64,000 nt of DNA from Spirochaetales bacterium. Its GTDB lineage: Bacteria; Spirochaetota; Spirochaetia; DSM-2461. The notes beneath the pieces were generated by a model. That model was not told the origin of the DNA. It saw only the letters and a program-made list of their open reading frames with translations, and did no database searches. The position numbers were made by a program, and so were the translations under genes. Shown piece by piece: positions 41,748 to 50,744 of the stretch. The stretch lies in assembly GCA_003247135.1 (NCBI GenBank), contig QKAW01000018.1, positions 30,727 through 94,726 of the forward strand, written 5' to 3'. The first letter of the stretch is position 1; every line of letters begins with the position of its first letter.

Positions 41748-41962
41748 TTTCTATCGCCAACATTAGGGTTCACGACGACGAGATCTTGGAAAAAGCATTA
41801 AAGCGATTTAAAAGATTAGTTGAGAAAGAGGGCATTGTAAGAGAATATAAAAGAAGAGAGTTCTTTGAAAAGCCGTCTACGATTAACCATCGGAAAAAAA
41901 AGGCTCTTGTAAGAAAGCAAGCTAAGAAGCTTAGAAAGATACAAGGCAACAAAAATTATTAA
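41744..41962 (+). CDS. rpsU: 30S ribosomal protein S21
   Basis: A 72-residue basic protein near the anti-SD region of the small subunit. IANIRVHDDEILEKALKRFKRLVEKEGIVREYKRREFFEKP followed by a lysine/arginine tail (KKKALVRKQAKKLRK) is typical. It starts at GTG 41744, within the end of the M23 peptidase gene (stop TGA overlaps GTGA), behind a G-rich SD. A strong terminator follows. The upstream coupling to a cell-wall peptidase is unusual. Confidence 0.96.
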   Translation: MISIANIRVHDDEILEKALKRFKRLVEKEGIVREYKRREFFEKPSTINHRKKKALVRKQAKKLRKIQGNKNY

Positions 41963-41968
41963 TAAAAA

Positions 41969-42005
41969 GGGCTGAACAGTTTTACTGTTTCAGTCTTTTT
42001 TTTTT
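41969..42005 (+). terminator. Intrinsic terminator after rpsU
   Basis: The arms GGCTGAACAGT and ACTGTTTCAGTC pair with a single bulge around a TTT loop. About ten T follow on the plus strand. It ends the recO-recJ-M23-rpsU operon. Confidence 0.9.
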
Positions 42006-42030
42006 ACTACACATGTGTTAAAATTGTTAT

Positions 42031-42432
42031 ATGTCAACAGCAATAGCAAGAATTTCAAAAAGATTAAGTTCTGTGTTTAAAAAAAAGGAATATCTCGAAA
42101 CCGGATTCTCAGATGAGAGGTATACAGATCCCGGCTTTTTAAATGAATTAATTGAGACAAATAATATAGATTACTGTTTAGTTGACTCCAGGGATATACA
42201 GGATTATAAAAAAGGGCATATAAAAACAGCCAAGAATGTACCATACTATTCTATAGAGGGTAATCTTCCCTCAGAAAACTTATTTACATTAATGATAGTT
42301 TACGGATATACAAAACGTTCCAGTATAAAAGCTGCGGAAGTTTTGTATGAGCTGGGCTATTTCAATGTAATAGCCTTTGGAGCATATTCCAAATGGACAG
42401 ATTATTTAGAACTATACAAAACGGAGAATTAA
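42031..42432 (+). CDS. Rhodanese-like domain protein lacking the catalytic cysteine
   Basis: A 133-residue single rhodanese fold. LVDSRDIQDYKKGHIKTAKNVPY matches the conserved D-x-R-xx-xE-(Y/F)-xx-GHIxGAxN block. The active-site loop, usually VYCxxGxRS, is VYGYTKRSS (90-98), so Gly92 replaces the sulfur-carrying Cys. It is therefore unlikely to transfer sulfur by the usual route and may bind a partner instead. No signal peptide is visible. It lies 4 bases upstream of the M16C protease gene in one transcript. Confidence 0.85.
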   Translation: MSTAIARISKRLSSVFKKKEYLETGFSDERYTDPGFLNELIETNNIDYCLVDSRDIQDYKKGHIKTAKNVPYYSIEGNLPSENLFTLMIVYGYTKRSSIKAAEVLYELGYFNVIAFGAYSKWTDYLELYKTEN

Positions 42433-42436
42433 AAAT

Positions 42437-45394
42437 ATGTTAAAAAAAGATGCAAAGGAGCCTCAGATTAAAGGCTTTAAATTAGTTAATATTTATAATC
42501 TTGATGAATACAGAAGTACAGGATACGAATTTATTCATACCAGAACCGGGTTAAAGGTTTTTCATATTTATAACGATGATGAGGAGAATACATTCTCATT
42601 CTCCTTTAATACTCCAGTTGATAGCAGTAACGGAGTTCCACATATAATTGAACACTCTGTTTTAAGTGGCTCAAGAAGATATAACCTTAAAGATCCTTTT
42701 CAGGCAATGATGTCAGGATCTGTAAATACATTTCTAAATGCATATACCTTTCCGGATAAAACCTCATATCCTGCTTCATCTGTTCTTGAAAAAGATTTTT
42801 TTAATCTTATGTCAGTATATGCTGATGCGGTTTTTTTCCCAAATCTTACAAAAAAAACTTTTATGCAGGAAGGGTGGAGATTATGTGTTGATGATAATGA
42901 CAATTTATTCTATTCAGGTGTTGTCTACAATGAAATGAAGGGGGTTTACAGTTCCCATGACTCTGTTGTTGCAGATATGTCAGTAAAGTCTCTATTTTCA
43001 AATGGTACCTATACCCATGATTCTGGAGGTAATCCGGAAGATATACCAAACCTGACCTATGAGGAGTTTGTTTCCTATCATAAAAAATGGTATAGACCCG
43101 ATAACTGCTATTTATATTTATATGGAAATATTCCTACAGAGAAGAGTCTGACATTTTTAGATGAAAATTTTCTAAAGGATTGTAAATCTCTAGAAACTTC
43201 AAATTCAGTAAGTATAACTTCTGACAGTGAATTATGGGACAATCCCAGAGAATTTCACAAAACTACCCCAGCTTTAGAGGGGGACTCCAGTAAGGGTGAT
43301 TTACTAATTAGCTGGAAGCTCTTTAATGCAGATAATCCCGAGGAGGCAATCTCTCTTGAAGTATTGCATAAGATCCTTTTAGGGAATAGTGGATCTCCTT
43401 TGTACAAGGCACTTGCGGAAAATGAAGAGTGGGACGATCTTTCAAGTGCAACAGGTTTAGAGAATGAACTATGTAACTTTATCTATACAGTCGGGGTTAG
43501 GGGTGCAACCCCGGATAAGATGGAGCTTTTCAGGAATTGTCTTTTATCAACTCTGGAAGGAATAGTAAACAATGGACTTGATCCTGATACTGTAGAGGGA
43601 GCATTAAGAGGCATCGAATTTAAAAACAGAGAAATTCACGGCTCACTGGGTTTACGACTAATGAGAAAGGTTATACGGGGATGGTTACACGGATACTCTC
43701 CTATTTCAACTCTGGAATTTGAGAAACATATGAACAGTCTCAGACATAAGTGTAAGGAACCTGGTTATTTTGAAGGACTAATAAAAAAATATCTCTTGGA
43801 TAACAAAAATAGAGCAGATATTACTGTAGAACCTGATTACAACACTACATTAAAACAGAAATCAAAACTGGAAGAGAGACTTAAAAATTTAAAAGCATCA
43901 CTAAAACCCAGTCAACTTGAAATTATAAAAAGGGATAATAAAGAGTTGGAGGATTATCAGAATACCCCAGATTCCAAGGAAGAACTTGAAAAACTCCCAA
44001 GACTAAAAAAGGATGATATCTCCCATGAAGTAATTAACATAGATACAATTAAAAGTGATATATCCGGTTATGACTTCTATAAAACCTATCTCTATACTAA
44101 TGATATTGTCTACTTTGGTATTGGTTTTAATATGGAGTATCTGGATAAATTCTTTTTTGAATATCTTTTAATATTTTCAAGAATGTTTACATCTACAGGT
44201 TATAAGGATAAACCTTATGATGAAGTTGCAAAACTGGTTTCTTTAAATCTTGGTGGTTTGGGAACATCTCTTGAAACAAGTAATACTTTAAAAAATGGTA
44301 GACCGGATTACTATATAGAAAATCTTTTTGTACGAGGTAAATCACTTATAGAATCTCTTGATGAGTCTATGAATATTGTAATTGATTTTTTTAACAAAGC
44401 TGATTTCCATGATTATAAAAGATTAAAAAATATAATTATTGAGTTAAGAAATGATATAAAATCAGCATTAATTCCAAATGGATCATCCTATGCTGCTTTA
44501 AGATCTGCCAGAAAATTTTCTCTGGCATCTTGTAGGGAAGAGTGCTGGTATGGTGTAACTCAGGCACAGTTTCTTGATAATTTAGTAAAAGAGATAGAGA
44601 ATGAAAGCAAGTTGGTGGAAGTAGCTACTATTCTGGATGGAATTAAAGGCGAGTTAGTAACTAGAAAAGGGCTGTTTTTTCATGCTTCTGCTGACAAAAA
44701 ATATGAAAAACAGTTAATAGACGCATTTAAAAGGGTTATTGATTCACTACCGGATGGAGATAGTTATATACACTCAGCAGAACACTACGATATTCATAAC
44801 TCAATTGAGGCACTTGTAGGTAATACCCAGGTTTCATACTCAGGGGTAACAGTAAAAGGTGCATTTATAGGCACGAAAGAGTATGCAACCCAGGAAATTC
44901 TCTGTTACCTTCTTAAAACAGGATATTTGTGGGAGAATGTTAGAATGAAGGGTGGAGCTTACGGTGTTTTTGTCTCTGGTTCAGGTATGGACGGATCAAT
45001 TACTTTTGGATCCTACAGGGATCCAAATATTACCGGAACACTTGAGCACTTTAAACAGAGTCTGGAGTGGATAGCAGCTGGTCACTTAACTGAAGAAGAG
45101 ATAGAACTTGCTTTAATTAGTGTTATTGGGAAAGAGTTAAAACCTTTAACTCCAATAGAAAAATCTATTATAGGTATGCGTAGAAAATTAATTGGTATAA
45201 CAGATGAAATCAGAATTAATAAAAGAAATAATCTGTTGTCAGTTACAAAAGAGGACTTAATGGATTTTGCTGCAGTTATACTGCACCATTTTAGTGATTG
45301 TTCTACTGTTGTTATGGCTTCGGAAGATCATATTAAAGAGGCTTCTCAATCTATACCTGAACTCTCTGAAAATCTTGTTATTTTACCTTCATAG
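42437..45394 (+). CDS. M16C-family zinc metalloprotease (presequence-protease/PreP type)
   Basis: A 985-residue peptide-degrading protease. The inverted zinc motif H69-I-I-E-H73 (VPHIIEHSVLSGS) with the distal Glu in VVYNEMKGVYSSHDS, and NTFLNAYTFPDKTSYP, are typical of the PreP/Cym1 group. Two large halves form a chamber that cuts small peptides. No signal peptide is visible, so it is probably cytoplasmic. The 3' end overlaps the convergent DUF4105 gene by 17 bases. Confidence 0.95.
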   Translation: MLKKDAKEPQIKGFKLVNIYNLDEYRSTGYEFIHTRTGLKVFHIYNDDEENTFSFSFNTPVDSSNGVPHIIEHSVLSGSRRYNLKDPFQAMMSGSVNTFLNAYTFPDKTSYPASSVLEKDFFNLMSVYADAVFFPNLTKKTFMQEGWRLCVDDNDNLFYSGVVYNEMKGVYSSHDSVVADMSVKSLFSNGTYTHDSGGNPEDIPNLTYEEFVSYHKKWYRPDNCYLYLYGNIPTEKSLTFLDENFLKDCKSLETSNSVSITSDSELWDNPREFHKTTPALEGDSSKGDLLISWKLFNADNPEEAISLEVLHKILLGNSGSPLYKALAENEEWDDLSSATGLENELCNFIYTVGVRGATPDKMELFRNCLLSTLEGIVNNGLDPDTVEGALRGIEFKNREIHGSLGLRLMRKVIRGWLHGYSPISTLEFEKHMNSLRHKCKEPGYFEGLIKKYLLDNKNRADITVEPDYNTTLKQKSKLEERLKNLKASLKPSQLEIIKRDNKELEDYQNTPDSKEELEKLPRLKKDDISHEVINIDTIKSDISGYDFYKTYLYTNDIVYFGIGFNMEYLDKFFFEYLLIFSRMFTSTGYKDKPYDEVAKLVSLNLGGLGTSLETSNTLKNGRPDYYIENLFVRGKSLIESLDESMNIVIDFFNKADFHDYKRLKNIIIELRNDIKSALIPNGSSYAALRSARKFSLASCREECWYGVTQAQFLDNLVKEIENESKLVEVATILDGIKGELVTRKGLFFHASADKKYEKQLIDAFKRVIDSLPDGDSYIHSAEHYDIHNSIEALVGNTQVSYSGVTVKGAFIGTKEYATQEILCYLLKTGYLWENVRMKGGAYGVFVSGSGMDGSITFGSYRDPNITGTLEHFKQSLEWIAAGHLTEEEIELALISVIGKELKPLTPIEKSIIGMRRKLIGITDEIRINKRNNLLSVTKEDLMDFAAVILHHFSDCSTVVMASEDHIKEASQSIPELSENLVILPS

Positions 45395-46571
45395 TTTTTG
45401 GAATAAACCTTTTAATTGAAGAATTCACTATAAGTAGCGGAATAAATAGAGCAATTATTTCGCTATTATCCTGTTTTATTACTCCAATTAATTTTAGAAA
45501 AATCATTATAACTGTGGAAAAAAGAGTAATATCTATAAAAAGAGTTGTTAGTCTCTCTCCTTTACTCCTGAATTTCTTAATTAATTTAAAAATTCCGGAA
45601 ATTAGTAAGGTAAATGTTAGAGGATTAACAAGTATTAAATTCCAGTTATTATGTATATAATAATGACCTGTAAAGAAGGCCATAAAGAATAATAATGAGC
45701 CTGCAAAACCTCCAAATAAACCTATTATTATCTGAATTATTTGGGCAAATTTGTTAGTTCTAGATATTATTACAGAAAAAAGAGAGATAACCAAACCAAT
45801 TATAATATTAAGGGAAGTTTTGGGCTTTGATTCTGGAATTACAGGATCCCTTCCACTGCTTTTATAAAAATCGATATTGTTCTTTATTAAAGGCCTCTTA
45901 GTTCCATCAGGAAAATTAATAATTACATTTTTTGCTCTGTTCATGGTATATTCAGGGAGAAAAAGAGACTCTTTTTCTGTTATCTCATAATCTACTTTTG
46001 ACCCTAATACAAACATTATTAAAAGGTTATATAAATAATTACTGGAAACATAGTCTCTGGAAAGATCTCTAAAACTTCTTCCAATTTTTTTATCAGTTCC
46101 TTTGTAAAACTCACCATCTGTTATATCATTTAAATAGTCAGTCATTTGACTAACACAGTTATTGTAATAGTGATCGTATTGATAGAATCTGTTTTCTGGT
46201 TTTATCTCTTCCTGTAGTTTTTTTATATACTCATCGGTCTGTTCACTTGTCAAATTCAGCTCCTGAAGAGTTATGTCACGATTAGCATTAATATAATATT
46301 GTAATTCAAATTCACCATTTTTCCTGTATTTAAAATATGTCATAATTCCCTTAATAAAATTCTCATAAAAGGCCTCTTGCTGAAAGGAGAAATTACCGTA
46401 GTCATACAGATAGCTATCTCCATTATCCATTTGAACTACAATGGCAAAGTGACCCCACCTAAGGAATATTTCATCTCCCGGGCCTATTGCTGCCAAATAT
46501 ATTTTTGGTTGGGAGAATGTAAAACATAGTGAATTTAATATAAAAAATAGTAGAATTAAGTTTTTTTTCAT
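45378..46571 (-). CDS. DUF4105 protein (possible lipoprotein N-acyltransferase of the Lnb type)
   Basis: A 397-residue envelope protein. A signal peptide covers residues 1-20, a soluble domain about 21-235, and about five membrane helices follow. H41 (LRWGHFAIVV) and C139 (YDHYYNNCVSQMTDYL) stand in the conserved DUF4105 positions. DUF4105 proteins include Lnb, reported from Bacteroides as a lipoprotein N-acyltransferase with a Cys-His catalytic pair. Whether this member has that activity is inference. At least one lipoprotein is encoded nearby (8087-8884). Confidence 0.82.
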   Translation of the reverse strand: MKKNLILLFFILNSLCFTFSQPKIYLAAIGPGDEIFLRWGHFAIVVQMDNGDSYLYDYGNFSFQQEAFYENFIKGIMTYFKYRKNGEFELQYYINANRDITLQELNLTSEQTDEYIKKLQEEIKPENRFYQYDHYYNNCVSQMTDYLNDITDGEFYKGTDKKIGRSFRDLSRDYVSSNYLYNLLIMFVLGSKVDYEITEKESLFLPEYTMNRAKNVIINFPDGTKRPLIKNNIDFYKSSGRDPVIPESKPKTSLNIIIGLVISLFSVIISRTNKFAQIIQIIIGLFGGFAGSLLFFMAFFTGHYYIHNNWNLILVNPLTFTLLISGIFKLIKKFRSKGERLTTLFIDITLFSTVIMIFLKLIGVIKQDNSEIIALFIPLLIVNSSIKRFIPKTMKVK

Positions 46572-46721
46572 GAATAAATTATATCTTTATTTTAAAGAGT
46601 GTAAACCAACAACAAAATATAAAAAAAAAACTTTTTTCCTGTACAAATTTCAACGAGAGTGTTATTGTTTTCTTATTAGAGTTTATGTCTTTATTATTTT
46701 AAAATAGGCAAGGAGAATAGT

Positions 46722-46913
46722 ATGGCTGAAAAAGAGGCTTTGGTTGTAGCATCTAAAATTAAAAATTATATTAAAGATAATGGTGATTTAAAATGCTCTG
46801 CAAAAGTAATAGATGCATTATCCGATAGAATTAGAGATATTTTGGATAAAGCAATTGTTGAAGCAAAAAATGACAAGAGAAAGACAGTTCAAGAGAGAGA
46901 TGTTGAAGCATAA
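46722..46913 (+). CDS. Bacterial histone-fold protein
   Basis: A 63-residue protein. The run SAKVIDALSDRIRDILDKAIVEAKNDKRKTVQERDVEA has the histone-fold pattern: a long central helix, then the K-R-K-T turn (52-55) and an Asp five residues later, as in archaeal histones and in bacterial histones such as Bdellovibrio HBb. The length equals a minimal histone core. A good SD (AAGGAG) and a strong terminator suggest it is well expressed. It should dimerise and bind DNA; DNA bending or coating is not decidable here. No HU gene is in the window. Confidence 0.8.
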   Translation: MAEKEALVVASKIKNYIKDNGDLKCSAKVIDALSDRIRDILDKAIVEAKNDKRKTVQERDVEA

Positions 46914-46918
46914 TTAGA

Positions 46919-46945
46919 AAATCCGGCATTGACCGGATTTTTTTT
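46919..46945 (+). terminator. Intrinsic terminator after the histone gene
   Basis: An 8-base perfect stem, AAATCCGG / CCGGATTT, with a 6-base loop and then T8 on the plus strand. It sits between the histone gene and the convergent pentapeptide-repeat gene. Confidence 0.9.
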
Positions 46946-47639
46946 ATTCCGGAGTTTCAGCTCCAAATATATTTCTGTTTAGTTTAGTTTTAGCTCTTGT
47001 AACCTCTTCGATTTTTTCTCTTTTGAAAGACCTTTCATTTTCCATCCGCTGAAGTCGTCTCATAGTTTCTTCCTGTTTAGCAATTTTCCAAGGTGATAGT
47101 TTTCTTTTTTCTTCAACAGTTAATACCCTTGTTTTAGGTTTTGGTTTTATTCTGGTAGTACTGTTTTTCTTAACGCCCTTCATATTGGTTTTTAGTAGTG
47201 ATGTATTCTTGAATTTCGTATTAATTATTATCGAGTTTTCCAGGGTTGCACTATCCAGAACAGCATTTGACAGATCAGATTCTCTAAAATCAGCTCCGGT
47301 GGCATCTGAGTTAATTAATGTTGCTTCTTGTAAGTATGAGTTACATATTATAGCTTTAGTCAAAATTGTATTATTTAAATTTGCTCTCATCAGTTTTGTT
47401 CTTTCAAGATTTGCTCGGGTTAGATTACAACCTTCAAGATTTGAACCAACAAGATTTGCTCCTTTAAGATTAATCTCTTTAAGATTAATAAAACTCAAAT
47501 CTATACCAGCAAGATTTGCTACAAAATATTTACCGCTGCTTTTTACAAAATTATTCCAAGAGGGGATATCGTTCTCTCTTATTGCCTTTAATAATAATTT
47601 TAACTGACGCTCATTCCCTGTGAAGTTTGTTTGTTCCAC
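46944..47639 (-). CDS. Pentapeptide-repeat protein
   Basis: A 231-residue protein. Residues about 42-155 are a right-handed beta-helix of A(D/N)LxX repeats (LVGSNLEGCNLTRANLERTK). Charged, coil-like tails precede and follow, the last 70 residues being Arg/Lys/Glu rich (VLTVEEKRKLSPWKIAKQEETMRR). Such proteins include DNA mimics such as Qnr and MfpA that bind DNA gyrase, but also many with other roles. The basic C-terminus argues against a simple DNA mimic. It is convergent with the histone gene. Confidence 0.88.
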   Translation of the reverse strand: MEQTNFTGNERQLKLLLKAIRENDIPSWNNFVKSSGKYFVANLAGIDLSFINLKEINLKGANLVGSNLEGCNLTRANLERTKLMRANLNNTILTKAIICNSYLQEATLINSDATGADFRESDLSNAVLDSATLENSIIINTKFKNTSLLKTNMKGVKKNSTTRIKPKPKTRVLTVEEKRKLSPWKIAKQEETMRRLQRMENERSFKREKIEEVTRAKTKLNRNIFGAETPE

Positions 47640-47703
47640 TAATTAACCCTTCCCTTATTAAGTTGTTAACATATTATTGATTTATCCGATCAATAGCAAG
47701 AGA

Positions 47704-47952
47704 TTAACTCTTGCATAGACCGGATTTTACATTAACTCCATTAAGTTTCCCCAACTTACCTGTCAGGGCACCTAATTCATCTGTAGTAGTTTTGACAATT
47801 AAGGTAATAACCGAGATTTCTCCATCTTCAACACCGGGAATTCCCATTCGTCCTAAAATTATATGGGAATAATTGCTTAAGATCTTCTGAACTTCTACAC
47901 CACTTGTAATTGATGTATTTATTGTTATACCTACAAAACCATATCGATGCAT
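47704..47952 (-). CDS. TM1266-type regulator (iron-only hydrogenase system regulator family)
   Basis: An 82-residue ferredoxin-like alpha/beta protein. The N-terminus MHRYGFVGITINTSI and LGRMGIPGVEDGEISVITLIVKTTTDELGALTGKLGKL match the small TM1266 family often found beside [FeFe]-hydrogenase maturation genes. No hydrogenase gene is in the window. It starts 2 bases after the transketolase stop, so the two are coupled. It may bind a ligand as ACT-like proteins do; which ligand is unknown. Confidence 0.85.
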   Translation of the reverse strand: MHRYGFVGITINTSITSGVEVQKILSNYSHIILGRMGIPGVEDGEISVITLIVKTTTDELGALTGKLGKLNGVNVKSGLCKS

Positions 47953-47954
47953 TT

Positions 47955-49916
47955 TTAGAATAATCCTGCCAAATCTTTAGGTGTAAATCCAAGTTTTTCA
48001 GCTACATCTTTACCAGGACCGGAAATTCCGAAGGAGTTAATGCCAAAAAGAGAATTACTATCAGTTGCAATATCCTGCCATCCAGCTGTAACTCCAGACT
48101 CAGCTGTAATAACTCTAACTCCCGGATTAAGAAGTTTCTTTCTATACTCATCTCCACTCTCAAGGAACAGCTCTTTTGAGATCATGGATATAACTTTTAC
48201 TTTTTTCCCGCTAATTTTTGCAGCTTCAAGGGCAACATTAACCTCAGATCCTGTTGCAACAACAATAACTTCAGGAGCTTCTTCATCTTTTACTACATAA
48301 GCACCTTTTAATATGTTCTCTTTCCAGTTAACATCATCTTTTTTGTAAACCTCAAGATCCTGTCTGGTTAATAGAATTGATGAAGGTCTTTTATCAGCTT
48401 TTACAGCCATTAACCATGCCATATTAGTCTCTTCAGCATCTCCTGGTCTTAAAACTTGAATTCCCGGGATAATTCTTAGGGCAGCGTAGTGCTCTATAGG
48501 CTGATGAGTAGGTCCATCCTCACCAACATAGAAAGAGTCATGAGTTAAAACATATATTGAAGGAATATTCATTAAAGATGAAAGTCTCATTGCAGGTCTC
48601 ATATAGTCACTAAAAACTAGAAATGTTGCACAAAAAGCTGTAAACCCATGTAGTGTTAATCCATTAACAATTCCACCCATAGCATGTTCTCTAACACCAA
48701 AGTGAATATTTCTGCCATCCCTTTTTAGGGCTGAGTAGAAATCACTATTATTAATTAAAGAATTATTACTTGGAGCAAGGTCAGCTGAACCACCAATTAA
48801 GTTTGGAAATGTTTTAGCTATTGCATTTAATGCTGAACCAGATGCTTTTCTTGTTGCTACTTTATCTCCAATTTTGTAAGTAGGAAATTCTGTATTATCA
48901 AGCATCTGTTTTCCATTTTTAAAGTTATCCCACTCTTTTTTTAGTTCTGGATTTTCTTCAGCCCATTTAGAGAAGAGGTTATTCCAACTGTTTTCCTCTG
49001 CTGCCCATAGAGTTCTCTTTTTATTAAAATACTCAGTTGCATCAGGTGAAATAAAATATTTAACTGCCGGGTCTATACCTAAATTTTCCTTAGTCAGTTT
49101 AACTTCTGCATCACCAAGAGGTGAACCATGAACACCTGCTGATCCGGATTTATTAGGAGAACCAAAACCAATCGTTGTATTTAATTTTATTAAAGTTGGC
49201 TGTGTTCTGTTATTCTTAGCATCCTGTAAAAGATTGTAAATTTCTGTAATATCCTGACCATTACCTTCAAGAGTCTGCCATCCATAGGCCTGGAATCTTT
49301 TTAATACATCTTCTGTAAAGGTGATATCTGTATCTCCCTCGATTGTTATTCTGTTTGAATCGTAAATAACTATAAGTTTTCCTAATTCAAGATTACCTGC
49401 AAGGCTTGCAGCCTCAGCACTAATCCCTTCCATTAAGCAACCATCACCACATAGAGCGTAGGTATAGTGGTCTACAATCTTATGCTTTTCTGTATTAAAT
49501 CTTGCGCCCAGCATACTCTCTGCCATGGCCATACCAACAGCATTTGAGAATCCAGCCCCAAGTGGACCTGTTGTTGTTTCAACCCCATCTGTATGTCCAT
49601 ATTCCGGATGCCCTGGGGTTTTGGAGCCAATTTGTCTGAATTTTTTAATATCATCAAGGGTTAGTTTGTAACCAGATAAATGAAGTAAAGAGTATAATAG
49701 CATTGATCCATGCCCAGCTGATAAAACAAATCTGTCTCTGTTATCCCAATTACTGTTTAAAGGATTGTGTTTTAATATTTCACCAAATAATACAGCCCCA
49801 ATTTCCGCACATCCCATAGGCAATCCAGGGTGACCGGAATTTGAATCCTGTATAGCATCCATTGAAAGTGCTCTAATTGAGAGAGCAGAGGCTTTAAGCC
49901 CATCTAAGTTAATCAT
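47955..49916 (-). CDS. tkt: Transketolase
   Basis: Thiamine-diphosphate enzyme of the pentose phosphate pathway. The 653 residues carry the ThDP motif [38 protein letters not shown], the N-terminal [11 protein letters not shown] and the [23 protein letters not shown] and [10 protein letters not shown] blocks. Length and order are usual. The start ATG has GGAG upstream. It is followed by the TM1266-type gene in the same transcript. Confidence 0.97.
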   Translation of the reverse strand: MINLDGLKASALSIRALSMDAIQDSNSGHPGLPMGCAEIGAVLFGEILKHNPLNSNWDNRDRFVLSAGHGSMLLYSLLHLSGYKLTLDDIKKFRQIGSKTPGHPEYGHTDGVETTTGPLGAGFSNAVGMAMAESMLGARFNTEKHKIVDHYTYALCGDGCLMEGISAEAASLAGNLELGKLIVIYDSNRITIEGDTDITFTEDVLKRFQAYGWQTLEGNGQDITEIYNLLQDAKNNRTQPTLIKLNTTIGFGSPNKSGSAGVHGSPLGDAEVKLTKENLGIDPAVKYFISPDATEYFNKKRTLWAAEENSWNNLFSKWAEENPELKKEWDNFKNGKQMLDNTEFPTYKIGDKVATRKASGSALNAIAKTFPNLIGGSADLAPSNNSLINNSDFYSALKRDGRNIHFGVREHAMGGIVNGLTLHGFTAFCATFLVFSDYMRPAMRLSSLMNIPSIYVLTHDSFYVGEDGPTHQPIEHYAALRIIPGIQVLRPGDAEETNMAWLMAVKADKRPSSILLTRQDLEVYKKDDVNWKENILKGAYVVKDEEAPEVIVVATGSEVNVALEAAKISGKKVKVISMISKELFLESGDEYRKKLLNPGVRVITAESGVTAGWQDIATDSNSLFGINSFGISGPGKDVAEKLGFTPKDLAGLF

Positions 49917-50032
49917 TATATCTCCTCGATTTATTATAAAACTTATTATGAATAATAAGAATTTTAAAGTAAAGAGAGTTTTATTGAATTATAATGGCTT
50001 TGGGGTAATAATTAAGTGGGGGATATATGTAG

Positions 50033-50725
50033 ATGGATTGGAAAAAAGATTATGAATTAGGAATAAAATCTGTAGACTCCCAGCATAAGGAGCTGATTGG
50101 AATAGTTAATAAGTTCAAAAGTGAAATATCCAATAAAGATATGAATCAGTATAGGGAAATCGGATCAATTCTTGTTTATTTGGCGGATTATACCAACAGG
50201 CATTTTTTTGATGAAGAGAGTTTTATGTTACAAATAGGTTATCCTGATTTGGATAATCATAAAAATATACATAGAGAATTTGTAGCACAACTACGAAGTA
50301 TACTGCTTAAATTAAAGAATCATGAGGCCTATAGACCAATTGAATTTTACTACTTTCTTACTAATTGGTTAAATGACCATATCCTGGGGTGTGATTTAAA
50401 AATAAGAGATTACTATCTAAAAAATGTAAACAGATTAAATTTTGAGAAGATAAAAATAAAAAATATAAAGGATTTAACGGATAGTTTTATTAAAGGATTT
50501 TCAAAATTAAATGATAAGAATCTTTTTTATCACAATTTCTTTACAGGTTTTGATCTTGAAGATAGAGAATCCAGAGGGAATTTCTTAGGAGCATTAAAAT
50601 ATCTGGATAGAGAGAGATTTATTGAAAGTTCTGATATAGACAAGATTTTCGGTATTCTAATAGAAAAAAAAGTAGTAGCCGATAGTATTGTAAAAGAATA
50701 TAATGAATTAATTTTAAAAATATAA
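50033..50725 (+). CDS. Bacteriohemerythrin with C-terminal extension
   Basis: A 230-residue di-iron oxygen-binding protein. Hemerythrin residues 1-135 show DWKKDYELGIKSVDSQHKEL, NRHFFDEESFM, DNHKNIHREF and NDHILGCDLKIRDYY, the HxxxE, HxxxH and HxxxxD ligand set. A C-terminal part of about 95 helical residues (KIKIKNIKDLTDSFIKGFS) has no recognisable domain. Bacteriohemerythrins in anaerobes sense or carry O2. The DUF342 gene follows after 19 bases, so they may share a transcript. Confidence 0.92.
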   Translation: MDWKKDYELGIKSVDSQHKELIGIVNKFKSEISNKDMNQYREIGSILVYLADYTNRHFFDEESFMLQIGYPDLDNHKNIHREFVAQLRSILLKLKNHEAYRPIEFYYFLTNWLNDHILGCDLKIRDYYLKNVNRLNFEKIKIKNIKDLTDSFIKGFSKLNDKNLFYHNFFTGFDLEDRESRGNFLGALKYLDRERFIESSDIDKIFGILIEKKVVADSIVKEYNELILKI

Positions 50726-50744
50726 TTAGAAATACGGAGGTTTA

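Noticed and set aside
47185..47607. A 140-residue plus-strand ORF over the pentapeptide-repeat gene
   Set aside because: Its repeats mirror the pentapeptide repeats on the other strand, so it is an antisense shadow of a real gene.
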